Shown here: in pieces, positions 45,776 through 53,926 of the stretch
Layout: each line of letters begins with the position of its first letter
Position numbering within the stretch: position 1 is the first letter of the stretch
NCBI GenBank assembly: GCA_947632435.1
Contig: CANRPC010000001.1
Coordinates: 1 to 64,000 of the forward strand
Length of the DNA: 64,000 nucleotides
From: an uncultured Bacilli bacterium
GTDB taxonomy: Bacteria; Bacillota_I; Bacilli_A; RFN20; CAG-449
Reading direction: 5' to 3'
Position numbers and translations under genes: made by a program
The notes under the pieces: model-generated
Told to the model about the DNA's origin: nothing
Databases searched by the model: none
Seen by the model: the letters and a program-made list of their open reading frames with translations, nothing else

Positions 45776-47232
45776 AGAAACTAGGAGCAATTTACGCAAG
45801 ATTATCACGTGAAGATGAAGATAAAATTGATGGCAATAAAGATTCAAGAAGTATTGAAAATCAAATAAAGGCTTTAACCAATTATGCAAATGAAAATGAT
45901 ATTGAAATCACTAAGATCTATTATGATGATGGATATAGTGGAGGTAATTTAAATCGACCAGGTTTTCAAGAAATGCTAAATGATGTTTTCGACCATAAAT
46001 TTAATATTTTACTGATTAAAGATATTTCACGTTTAGGTAGAGTTATGCATCAAGTTGGAGATTTAATTGAACATATTTTTCCTGATAATAATGTTAGAGT
46101 AATATCACTTAATGATAATTATGATAGTGAAAATTATGATGGTGAATCTATCGTTTTAAGAAATTTTTTAAATTCATTTTATCTGAAAGATTTTAAAAAG
46201 AAATGTCGTAAATCGTTAGAAAGACGAGCCAAAACAAAACATTTAAATTATTATCCAAAATATGGATATCGTTTTGATGAAGAAAAAAAGGAACAAATTG
46301 ATCCTTATTCTTCAAAAATTGTTAAACAAATTTTTCTCTATGCATCAGAAGGTAAAACAACACCTCAAATTGCTAAATTATTAAATGAAGCTGGAATACT
46401 TACACGCTCTCATTATGCAGTAGAAGTGTTAGGAATGAAGCCATTAAATAAAAATCCATCTAATCAATGGAATGGTGCAAAAGTATGGGAAATTATTAGA
46501 GATTATGAATATTGTGGGCATTCTCTTAATTTACTAAAGAAAGAAGAGCCACCTATTCTAATTAGAAATACTCATTATGCAATTATTAGTGAAGAATTAT
46601 TCAAAAAAGCAAATGACCAAATATTATCTAGGAATAAAAAAGCAACAAACATAAATCATCTAGGCTCGATTTTAAAGGATGCAATATCGGGTAAAAGTAT
46701 GTCATATTATAGTAAAAATAAAGAGGCTTTTTATTATAGTAAAGGTTGTGGATATTCAATTAATGCGAAGGCAGTTCATTCTTTGTTATACAATGAAGTT
46801 TTAGAATTAATAAAAAATTGTGCTGAAAATAGTAATGCTATAAAAGAACTTTACAAAAAGAGAATTTTTAAAACTCAATTATGTGATAGACAAGCCTTAG
46901 AATTTAAACTTACTTCCATGAATGAAGAATATTCAAGACTAATTCAAGATTTTTTTGATCAAAAAATTACACAAGCAAAATTTGATTATAAATCAAAAGA
47001 ATTAGTTGATAAAATTACTAATATTGAGAAGCAATTAAAAGAATATAATAATTACGAAGCACAAGTTACAATCTATGAAAATAAATTTTTAAAATTTATA
47101 GATTCATTAGAAGAACAACCTGATGATGAAATTGATTTAATTAAAATGGTGATTTCCAAAGTTTTAATAAGTAAGCCAAAAGGACAAAAAGAAATAGATA
47201 TGACAATAATTTATAAATTTGAAGAAATATAA
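45772..47232 (+). CDS. large serine recombinase 2
   Basis: The 486-aa protein has YARLSREDED (catalytic Ser), DDGYSGGNLNRPGF, IKDISRLGR and a recombinase domain with YEYCGHSLN. The zinc ribbon usual in recombinase 1 is reduced here: only a weak GKSMSYYSKNK...SKGCGY remains, and the cysteine pairs are missing. Translational coupling to recombinase 1 suggests the two work as a heteromeric pair. It is the last gene before attR. A decayed relative of this gene lies just outside the ICE at 47825. Confidence 0.92.
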   Translation: MKKLGAIYARLSREDEDKIDGNKDSRSIENQIKALTNYANENDIEITKIYYDDGYSGGNLNRPGFQEMLNDVFDHKFNILLIKDISRLGRVMHQVGDLIEHIFPDNNVRVISLNDNYDSENYDGESIVLRNFLNSFYLKDFKKKCRKSLERRAKTKHLNYYPKYGYRFDEEKKEQIDPYSSKIVKQIFLYASEGKTTPQIAKLLNEAGILTRSHYAVEVLGMKPLNKNPSNQWNGAKVWEIIRDYEYCGHSLNLLKKEEPPILIRNTHYAIISEELFKKANDQILSRNKKATNINHLGSILKDAISGKSMSYYSKNKEAFYYSKGCGYSINAKAVHSLLYNEVLELIKNCAENSNAIKELYKKRIFKTQLCDRQALEFKLTSMNEEYSRLIQDFFDQKITQAKFDYKSKELVDKITNIEKQLKEYNNYEAQVTIYENKFLKFIDSLEEQPDDEIDLIKMVISKVLISKPKGQKEIDMTIIYKFEEI

Positions 47233-47296
47233 AACTCCCTTGAAAAAAATTTTTAGAACTATAGTAGAGGTAGACAATCTTAATTATATAAATTTA

Positions 47297-47330
47297 ATGC
47301 ACTTAAAAATTTTAGGTGCATTTTTAACTA
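47297..47330 (+). terminator. terminator of the recombinase operon
   Basis: AATGCACTTAAAA and TTTTAGGTGCATT pair with one wobble. T5 follows. It lies 65 bases after the recombinase 2 stop and shields the interrupted PBP 3' part. Confidence 0.8.
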
Positions 47331-47350
47331 AAAACCTATTCAAAAAACAC

Positions 47351-47408
47351 TAATTATAGTGCTTAATCGGGTAAGAGAGGAACTGGTCAAATTGCTGAAA
47401 ACGGACAT
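47351..47408 (+). other. attR (right ICE-chromosome junction)
   Basis: Element half: TAATTATAGTGCTTA, then ATCGGGTAAGAGA. Core: GG at 47379-47380. Host half: AACTGGTCAAATTGC from the PBP. The outer 15-mer is the exact inverted partner of the one in attL, at the same distance from the core. Confidence 0.85.
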
Positions 47409-47801
47409 TATGTAGATGGTAAATATCTATTATCATTTATCGCGGGAGCACCAATGAATGATCCAAAAATAGTTTGTTATATTTCTATAAAAGAAGCAAA
47501 AAATACCATCCAATATGGTGGCACAACAGTAGGACCTATTATGGCAAGAGTTATTCATGACTCATTAAAAGCATTAAATGTAAAAAAGCAAGTAAGCGAT
47601 GTTGAAAGAACATATACTTTTATGGATCCAAAAGTCTATCCTTTAGATAATTATATTGGAAAAAAGAAAAAAGAAGTTAAATCACCATATTTTACTTTTG
47701 TCTTTAAAGGTGAAGGAGATACTGTAATTGATCAAATGCCTAGAGTTGGTGAACTACTTGAAGAAAATAGTGTTGTTTTAATTCAATTAGGTAATAGTTA
47801 A
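47381..47801 (+). pseudogene. spoVD: SpoVD/FtsI-type PBP, severed 3' fragment with PASTA domain
   Basis: Read in the frame set by the 5' fragment, this gives (KTG)TGQIAENGHYVDGKYLLSFIAGAPMNDPKIVCYISIKEAKN, the end of the transpeptidase domain. About 60 residues of a single PASTA domain follow (VKSPYFTFVFKGEGDTVIDQMPRVGELLEENSVVLIQLG). One PASTA domain is typical of SpoVD, while PbpB usually has two. The track's ORF begins only at an internal ATG (47454), and nothing suggests separate translation. It becomes part of a whole gene only if the ICE is excised. Confidence 0.92.
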
Positions 47802-47824
47802 TTGCTTTTTAAATTGACAATGAT

Positions 47825-48165
47825 TTCAAGAAATGTTAAAGGAAGTTTTTAACTATAAATTTAATATTTTATTGATTAATTATATTTCATGCCTAAAAGA
47901 ATTTAATAAATTAAGAAGTACAAGTTTAATATATGAAAAAAATTTATGATATTTATTGAATAATTAAAAGAAATTCAGATGAAGAAATAGTTTTAATAAG
48001 TAAACCAAAAGGATAAAAATAAATAGATATGACGATAATTAATGTATTTTGTACCTTAAAAAAATGAATCTAAAATTACCAATATAGTTTTGAGGTATTG
48101 TTAAACAAAAAGATTTAAAAATAATTAATATTATCATTATTTATAAATAAAACTCGCTTGAAAAA
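47825..48165 (+). pseudogene. decayed serine recombinase remnant outside attR
   Basis: TTTCAAGAAATGTTAAAGG ... AAATTTAATATTTTATTGAT corresponds to recombinase 2 residues FQEMLNDVFDHKFNILLIKDIS. After a deletion, GTTTTAATAAGTAAACCAAA ... AATAGATATGACGATAAT corresponds to its C-terminal VLISKPKGQKEIDMTII. Another tail-like piece is at 48130-48165. There are stops in every frame. It is the scar of an earlier recombinase-bearing element at the same place. Confidence 0.7.
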
Positions 48166-48235
48166 GTTTTATTTTTTGTAAAAAGTCGCTTGAAAAAGTT
48201 TAATATTTTACAAAAACTCCCTTAAAAAAGTTTTA
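48149..48235 (+). repeat. three short tandem repeats with promoter-like content
   Basis: Three diverged copies of AAACTCGCTTGAAAAAGTTTT occur at about 48149, 48181 and 48212 with roughly 32-base spacing. A fourth copy is at 47231, directly after recombinase 2. Each contains TTGAAA-like -35 sequence. The last copy (TTAAAA) has a TATACT -10 at 17 bp. Confidence 0.6.
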
Positions 48236-48250
48236 AGAATGTGATATACT
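48222..48250 (+). promoter_or_regulatory. promoter of the DUF4143-type ATPase gene
   Basis: TTAAAA at 48222, a 17-base spacer and TATACT at 48245-48250 lie about 30 bases before the ATG. The -35 is formed by the last of the tandem repeats. Confidence 0.55.
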
Positions 48251-48280
48251 ATTTATGAAAAAGAATATAGGTTACAAATT

Positions 48281-49600
48281 ATGTTAAAAAGAAAAATTGA
48301 AAAAGTGTTAAAAGAATGGAAAAAAACGCCTAATAAATGTCCTCTTATCATTAAAGGACAAAGACAATGTGGTAAAACTTTTTCTGTTCTAAAGTTTGCA
48401 AAAGAAAATTACAAACACGTTGTTTATTTGAATTTCATAGAAAATCCTAACTACGCTGCCATTTTTAATGGCTCACTTGAAGTGGATAATCTTATTATTA
48501 TGATGTCAACTCTTCTTGGTGAAGAGACTATTTTTGAGCCTCATGAAACAATCATTATTTTTGATGAAATACAGGACTGTCCAGAAGCTCGAACCTCTTT
48601 AAAATTTTTTAATAATGATGGTAGATTTGATGTTATTTGCACTGGATCATTTCTTGGTGTTAAAGGCTATGGCAAGCAACCTAAATCTGTTCCTGTTGGC
48701 TCAGAGATGATTATTGAAATGCGACCACTTGATTTTGAAGAATTTCTTTGGGCCAATTCTATAAGTGAAAAGATTATTGATAAATTGAATGAGTGTTTAC
48801 AAACCGTAACACCTGTACCTAAAGCTTTACACAATAAAATGTTTGAACTGATGCTTCAATATACGGTTGTAGGTGGAATGCCAGCAGTAGTACAAAAATT
48901 TATTGATACAAGGCAAATGAACTTAGTTTTAGCACTTCAACACAATATCATCAATTCTTATGAGGATGATATGGTAAAATATGCTAATGATAAGGATAAA
49001 CCACTTATTAGAGAATGTTTTCAATCGATTCCTAAGCAACTTAGTAAAAAAAATAAAAAGTTTCAATACTCTATGGTAAAGAAGAATGCTACTGCAGGAA
49101 AATTTATGGGAAGTTTACAATGGATTGAGGATGCTGGAATTATTACCCGTTGTTATAATCTTGAACTTCCTGAACTTCCGCTTGATGGCAATGCTATGCA
49201 AAATGTTTTTAAGGTTTACATGAGTGATACAGGATTATTTGTAAGCATGTTAGAAAATGGCACACAGTATGATATTTTGCAAGGTAATCTTTATGGTTAT
49301 AAAGGTGCAATATTTGAAAATCTAATCGCGGATATCTTTGTGAAGATGGGTAGAAAGTTATATTATTATCATAAAGATTCGGGACTTGAAATTGACTTTG
49401 TTACAAGATATAAAGGCGAATGCTATCTTGTAGAAGTTAAAGCTACCACAGGTAATACTAAAAGTGCGAAAACCATTCTTGCTCATAAAGAAAAATATCA
49501 CGTAGCTGGTGTAATTAAACTTGGATATTATAATATTTATAAAGTAGACAAAATATTTACTATTCCACTTTATCTTGGATTCCTTTTAAGAGAATATTAA
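48281..49600 (+). CDS. AAA ATPase with DUF4143-like C-terminal domain
   Basis: This 439-aa protein of the 'ATP-binding protein, AAA_14/DUF4143' type has Walker A IIKGQRQCGKTFSVLKFA (about 22-39), Walker B TIIIFDEIQDCPEA (about 88-101) and sensor CTGSFLGV. In the DUF4143 region it has SDTGLFVSMLENG and GAIFENLIADIF, ending in the nuclease-like GLEIDFVTRYKGECYLVEVKATTGNTKSAK (D..E.K core). Families like this occur in many low-GC gut bacteria in several copies. Their function is poorly defined, possibly defence or DNA handling. No strong ribosome site is seen. The preceding tandem repeats are unusual. Confidence 0.85.
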   Translation: MLKRKIEKVLKEWKKTPNKCPLIIKGQRQCGKTFSVLKFAKENYKHVVYLNFIENPNYAAIFNGSLEVDNLIIMMSTLLGEETIFEPHETIIIFDEIQDCPEARTSLKFFNNDGRFDVICTGSFLGVKGYGKQPKSVPVGSEMIIEMRPLDFEEFLWANSISEKIIDKLNECLQTVTPVPKALHNKMFELMLQYTVVGGMPAVVQKFIDTRQMNLVLALQHNIINSYEDDMVKYANDKDKPLIRECFQSIPKQLSKKNKKFQYSMVKKNATAGKFMGSLQWIEDAGIITRCYNLELPELPLDGNAMQNVFKVYMSDTGLFVSMLENGTQYDILQGNLYGYKGAIFENLIADIFVKMGRKLYYYHKDSGLEIDFVTRYKGECYLVEVKATTGNTKSAKTILAHKEKYHVAGVIKLGYYNIYKVDKIFTIPLYLGFLLREY

Positions 49601-49663
49601 ACTCTTTATTAAATTTAAAAATAATCTAATTATATAATATTAATTAAATGCACTAAAATATAA

Positions 49664-51784
49664 CTATTCATTTATTTTTCTTTGACTTTTAATTATAAAA
49701 TATACAAAAGCATAAATTAAGCCATTGATCATTAAAGTTATAAAAGCACTAGCGAAGTTCATTTGTATAGGATAAATTTTATATTTTAAAGAATTTGTTA
49801 ATATTTCTAATATTTTAAAACTTATTATAAAAGAAATAATATAGGCTAATACTTGATAAATCAAAAAAGGAAGAGTAAAGAAAAATGTATTTTTATTATG
49901 AGATAAATAACTTTTTAAAATTCTGATATTATCTTTATTTTTCTTTTTAAAAGAAACAGCATAAATATAAATAATAGATAATTCCACGACTAAAAATAAT
50001 AGAAATATAATTAGATAAAACCAATAATCTTTATAATATTTATTTTTAAAATTATATAAATTATGTATTGAATATTCTCCAGATTCATATAGATTATAAA
50101 CTTCTAAATTATTGTCAAATAAATAATTAACATATTCTTTGCGATTAGAATCATTTATATATACAAAAGGATTATCTAAATATGATATACACTTACTAAT
50201 TTTAGCAAAATTATTTTCTGATATTATTACTTCATTTGCTTCAAGTAAAGAAGCAAATGATTCATCGTGATATAGTTTTGTTTTCGAAGAAAATACATTA
50301 TTTAAATCAGGGAAAAAGTTTTCATACATTTTTAGATCGTAATTATCAAAATTGAAGAATCGAACATTTTGTTCTACCTTAAAAGGTAAAAGCTGATTAG
50401 AAATATATATTGAATTATCATCAATTTCATAAGGTAATTTTACATCATATTTTGCTTCAAATAATGATGGAGAAATATATGCTATGCGACTATTCGTGGA
50501 AAAGAATTCTTTTAAACCATTTTTAGTGTCAAAACGCATTTTCTCGTTTTCCCAAATTCCGCAGGAAAGAGTAATGGAATCAGAAAATTTTAAATTATTA
50601 TAATCCTTGATATTTATTAAAGGTAAGGTTTCAAATGGAATATTATAATCAATTTCATAAGGCATTAAAATTGATGTGTTAAATGAATTAAACTTAATCA
50701 AAACTTTGTCATCTATTATTTTTGAATTATTATATTCTTTTTTTGATAATTTAATTTTTCCATTAGGCTTACCATATTTTGAAACAATAAGATAAGAACT
50801 GGTTCCATAATATTTTATATCAAATGTTTCTTCAACTTTTTTTATTTCTTCACGTGTTAAACTTGGATCTGAAAGAAAATTAACTGATGTGTTAATATTA
50901 ATTCCATCAATATAGATATTTTCATACTCAAGACAAAAAGAATAATATCCTGAATTAATACTATTTTCAAATGCGTTTTTAAAAGAATAAGTTCCTGCAC
51001 TTGTAAAAGAAAAAATAAGTGAATTAAATAAAGATAAAATTAATAACATTAAAATCGAAACTAATTTTTGTTTCTTAATAAATTTTTGGATTAAAGTAAA
51101 TAGACTTTTCTTTTCTTTATTCTTATTAAATTCTTCAAATTTATCATTATTATTAGCTTTAAAAGATAAAGAAATTTTTTTGTTTTTTATTAAGATAACA
51201 TTATTATAATAATCAATTATTCTTTGGTCATGAGAAATTATTATTACTAAGTGATTTTTTGATATTTCATCTATTTTTTCGATTAATAAATTAGTATTTT
51301 TAGTATCTAAAAAGTCTGAACATTCATCAAGCAATAAGATCTTTTTATTCTCATTTAAAGCCCTTTGCAAAGAAATAAGAATTTTTTCACCAGTTGATAG
51401 TTGATTAATTGTTCTTTTTGCATAAGAATTGTTAAGAAGTGTCAAATCATCTGCTTTTTGATTTTTTAATATTTTATCTAATGATGCATTATCTTCAGCA
51501 TTTAAAAAATCAATAAAATTGTTTTCTTGAGAAATATAAGAAATATTATTTTTTAATATTTGAATTTTCTCAATTTTTATCGACTTTTCTAAAATAATAT
51601 CTTGAATTTTGATATTACCAGATTGCAGTTTTAATTCACCAATAAGAATTTTAAATAATGTAGATTTACCAATTCCATTGTCCCCTCTTAATAAAAAGAC
51701 ACCATTTGAAGGAATTGAACATGAGGCATTATCAAAAATAACATGATCGCCATAACTAAAAGAAATATTATTTATGTAAATCAT
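49664..51784 (-). CDS. ABC transporter with fused ATPase and permease domains
   Basis: Residues 1-210 form an ABC ATPase: Walker A LRGDNGIGKSTL, signature NQLSTGEKIL, Walker B KKILLLDECSDFLD and H-loop IISHDQR. A helix near 235-258, a large extracellular region of about 330 residues and three C-terminal helices follow. This is an FtsX/MacB-type permease topology with domains in one chain. Such combinations serve bacteriocin export, immunity or antimicrobial-peptide sensing. It overlaps the end of the damaged ATPase gene by 17 bases and is the last gene of a three-gene leftward operon. Confidence 0.8.
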   Translation of the reverse strand: MIYINNISFSYGDHVIFDNASCSIPSNGVFLLRGDNGIGKSTLFKILIGELKLQSGNIKIQDIILEKSIKIEKIQILKNNISYISQENNFIDFLNAEDNASLDKILKNQKADDLTLLNNSYAKRTINQLSTGEKILISLQRALNENKKILLLDECSDFLDTKNTNLLIEKIDEISKNHLVIIISHDQRIIDYYNNVILIKNKKISLSFKANNNDKFEEFNKNKEKKSLFTLIQKFIKKQKLVSILMLLILSLFNSLIFSFTSAGTYSFKNAFENSINSGYYSFCLEYENIYIDGININTSVNFLSDPSLTREEIKKVEETFDIKYYGTSSYLIVSKYGKPNGKIKLSKKEYNNSKIIDDKVLIKFNSFNTSILMPYEIDYNIPFETLPLINIKDYNNLKFSDSITLSCGIWENEKMRFDTKNGLKEFFSTNSRIAYISPSLFEAKYDVKLPYEIDDNSIYISNQLLPFKVEQNVRFFNFDNYDLKMYENFFPDLNNVFSSKTKLYHDESFASLLEANEVIISENNFAKISKCISYLDNPFVYINDSNRKEYVNYLFDNNLEVYNLYESGEYSIHNLYNFKNKYYKDYWFYLIIFLLFLVVELSIIYIYAVSFKKKNKDNIRILKSYLSHNKNTFFFTLPFLIYQVLAYIISFIISFKILEILTNSLKYKIYPIQMNFASAFITLMINGLIYAFVYFIIKSQRKINE

Positions 51785-52385
51785 TTAATTTTCCTCCACG
51801 CATTTCAAATATTGGAAGTTTATATTCATTTAAAATACGAAAATCATGAGTTACAAAAATAACTAATTTATTTTGTGATAGACTAATTAATTTTTCCATT
51901 ACTTTTTTCGTATTATTTTCATCTAATTGACTTGTTATTTCATCTAAAAGAAGAATTTTTTTTGGTGAATTTATTGCTTTAGTTAAAGCAATTAGTATTT
52001 CTTCTCCACCACTTATTTCCGAAATACTTTTTGTTAAATCTAAATGCTTTATTAACTCATCATCAACTAAATTATTTTAAAAGCATAAATTTTCTTTGAT
52101 ATTAAAAAAGGATAATAAATTTCTTCTTGGTTTAATATAGATTATGTTATGCTCTCTAAATTTATCTTGGTTCTTTTTTGATAAAGAAGAAATACAATTA
52201 TTATTAAAAATAACATTTCCATTAAAGTCTTTATCAATAAAAGATATTATGTTCAGAAGTGTTGTTTTTCCACTTCCATTATAACCACGTATTAAAAATA
52301 AACCAAAATCAGGAAATTTAAAATTAAGTTTTTCTAGAACAATATTATTACCATATTTTTTTGTAATATCCATTAATTCAATCAT
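51768..52385 (-). pseudogene. ABC transporter ATPase interrupted by an in-frame stop
   Basis: The first part (MIELMDITKKYGNNIVL, Walker A IRGYNGSGKTTLLN) ends at a TAA after NIKENLCF. The identical frame then continues for about 102 codons. It carries signature ISGGEEILIALTKA, Walker B KKILLLDEITSQLDENN and H-loop VTHDFRIL, and stops at 51768. Without the stop the protein would be a normal ABC ATPase of about 205 aa. The start at 52385 has an AAAGGATG site and overlaps the permease stop. It is either a point-mutated pseudogene or a sequencing error. Confidence 0.85.
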
Positions 52386-53404
52386 CTTAATACATCCTTT
52401 TTTAATTGTTTTTGTAAATATATTGTCGCAGCTAATATAGCAATAAATGTAAAAGTTAATATTATTCTCCACATAATTAAGACATTATATCCAATTCCAA
52501 TATATAATTGCGATGAATAATATGTATTATATATATTTAAATAAGTTAAATTAATTATAAAAGTTAAAGCACAAGAAAATAAATATCCTAATAAAGGTAT
52601 TAAAAACGTGAATAAAATAATTCTTGTTTTTGATTTTCCATATATATAAAGTAAACGATAATCCTCAATATTTTTTTCAACAAATGAAATAAATATTAAA
52701 AAATAAATTATAAACATTGCTAAAGCAAAAAGAACAGATACTTTTTCTAATTGAATTTCTGTTTCTTTAATATCATCTACAGCCCTTTCAAAATATTGAA
52801 AATCACCATAGTAGGCAATAAGTGAATTATATCGATTATTTAAATCAAAATATTTACAAACATTATTTATGTTTTTATCATTAACAACAATTCCATAGTA
52901 ACGGACTAATTTAAATGAATCATTGCCATATAAATATTTTTTTGAAACAAAAACACCAGGAATATCAGAAAAATGATTTTTGTTAACCTTTATTGGTGGT
53001 AAATCTTTTTTATCATCATTTATTCTTTGAGCATATATATGTACTTCATTTGGATAATTATTATAAACATAAGTTGCATAATCCATGATACATTCATCTT
53101 CATATTCAAAATCTTCAACATAAAAGATAGGTATATCACGAACATACGTATAATATTGATTTTGCAAATCACTATTTCCTGCATCAATTATGTCTTTACC
53201 AAAAAGATTTTGGTAATATTCTTTTTCATGTGCATCGCTATCAACTAAATATATTTCACCTTTTTGAACAACTTTTTGAATGCTTTTCTCCACATTCAAA
53301 TCAATGTGCATAATAATACAATTAGTCAAAGAAAAAATAATTGTATTAATAAGTACAAAAATGATTAAAAAATTTATATTTTTTTTGCAATATTTTTTTA
53401 TCAT
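52382..53404 (-). CDS. ABC permease, FtsX-like topology
   Basis: The 340-aa protein has one N-terminal helix (INFLIIFVLINTIIFSLTNCIIM, about 10-33), an extracellular domain of about 185 residues and three C-terminal helices (VSVLFALAMFIIYFLIFISFV, ILFTFLIPLLGYLFSCALTFIIN, VLIMWRIILTFTFIAILAATIYL). It is the partner of the ATPase and fused subunit below it. It resembles, in layout only, bacteriocin-associated membrane proteins. An AGGAAGTG site precedes the ATG. Confidence 0.7.
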   Translation of the reverse strand: MIKKYCKKNINFLIIFVLINTIIFSLTNCIIMHIDLNVEKSIQKVVQKGEIYLVDSDAHEKEYYQNLFGKDIIDAGNSDLQNQYYTYVRDIPIFYVEDFEYEDECIMDYATYVYNNYPNEVHIYAQRINDDKKDLPPIKVNKNHFSDIPGVFVSKKYLYGNDSFKLVRYYGIVVNDKNINNVCKYFDLNNRYNSLIAYYGDFQYFERAVDDIKETEIQLEKVSVLFALAMFIIYFLIFISFVEKNIEDYRLLYIYGKSKTRIILFTFLIPLLGYLFSCALTFIINLTYLNIYNTYYSSQLYIGIGYNVLIMWRIILTFTFIAILAATIYLQKQLKKDVLR

Positions 53405-53926
53405 TTTTTCACTTCCTATTGTTTTAAAGAGCTATTTTTAAATTTAAAAATAGCTCATAATAATTTTAATTTAAAGTATAAGTTTTATTACTTAACATTA
53501 GCTTCATTTAATTTGTAGCTTTCTAAATTATTTTAAAATATTTTTTAATTTTATTCAAGTTTTTGAATTCAAATGATAACAATTAATTTAGTTTTAAGTG
53601 AAAAAATTTTTATTCAAATAAAAGTATGTTAATAAAAAAATTCTACTTTAGTAGAAATCTATTTTAAAATGCATTAAAATCATTGATTTTAAAGTAAAAA
53701 CTTTAGAATAATTTAAGCGACAATTATTAATAAAATTGCAAAATACTGTAATTTAATTCCTAAAGTTTTTGTTATTTTAAGTGGTAATTTATACGATAAA
53801 AAACTAAAAATATTATTAAATTTTTTCTAATATTGCAAAACAAAATATGTTAATAAAACATACATTATGTAAAAAAATTGACATATCATGATATAATTAT
53901 AAAAGAAAAATGAATTAGATAAAAGC
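53405..53926. promoter_or_regulatory. intergenic region with a 28-bp perfect palindrome
   Basis: This is a divergent region of about 520 bases with no gene that I can support. GAGCTATTTTTAAA-TTTAAAAATAGCTC at 53429-53456 is a perfect palindrome lying 25 bases upstream of the permease ATG, within its probable 5' leader. A TTCTAC-TTTA-GTAGAA hairpin is near 53640. On the right, TTGACA at 53878 and TATAAT/TATAAA-like sequence at 53892-53903 precede the radical SAM operon, with unusually short spacing. The rest is AT-rich without visible structure. Confidence 0.5.

Larger units (their letters stand above)
9895..47380 (+). mobile_element. 37.5 kb integrative conjugative element with defence operon
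   Basis: The element lies between two halves of one PBP gene. Its ends share only GG (9895-9896 and 47379-47380), and excision there restores an uninterrupted frame. The cargo runs from a candidate structured RNA, through an eight-gene phosphorothioation-like defence operon, a MobL-type relaxase and minimal type IV secretion module, to an establishment module (ArdC, primase, methyltransferase), an XRE regulator and two large serine recombinases. Boundaries are defined by the host gene, so they should be exact to within the two-base core. Transfer ability is inferred from gene content. Confidence 0.93.

Noticed and set aside
47454-47801. Independent 115-aa gene as listed in the ORF track
   Set aside because: It is the C-terminus of the interrupted PBP. 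The frame is open upstream to attR and there is no ribosome site before the ATG.
48149-48235. Evenly spaced repeats resembling a small CRISPR array
   Set aside because: Only three diverged copies with about 10-base gaps, no cas gene, and each copy looks like a -35 promoter element.
51768-52385. Stop-codon recoding in the ABC ATPase
   Set aside because: TAA is used as a normal stop throughout and no recoding signal is visible. A mutation or sequencing error is simpler.
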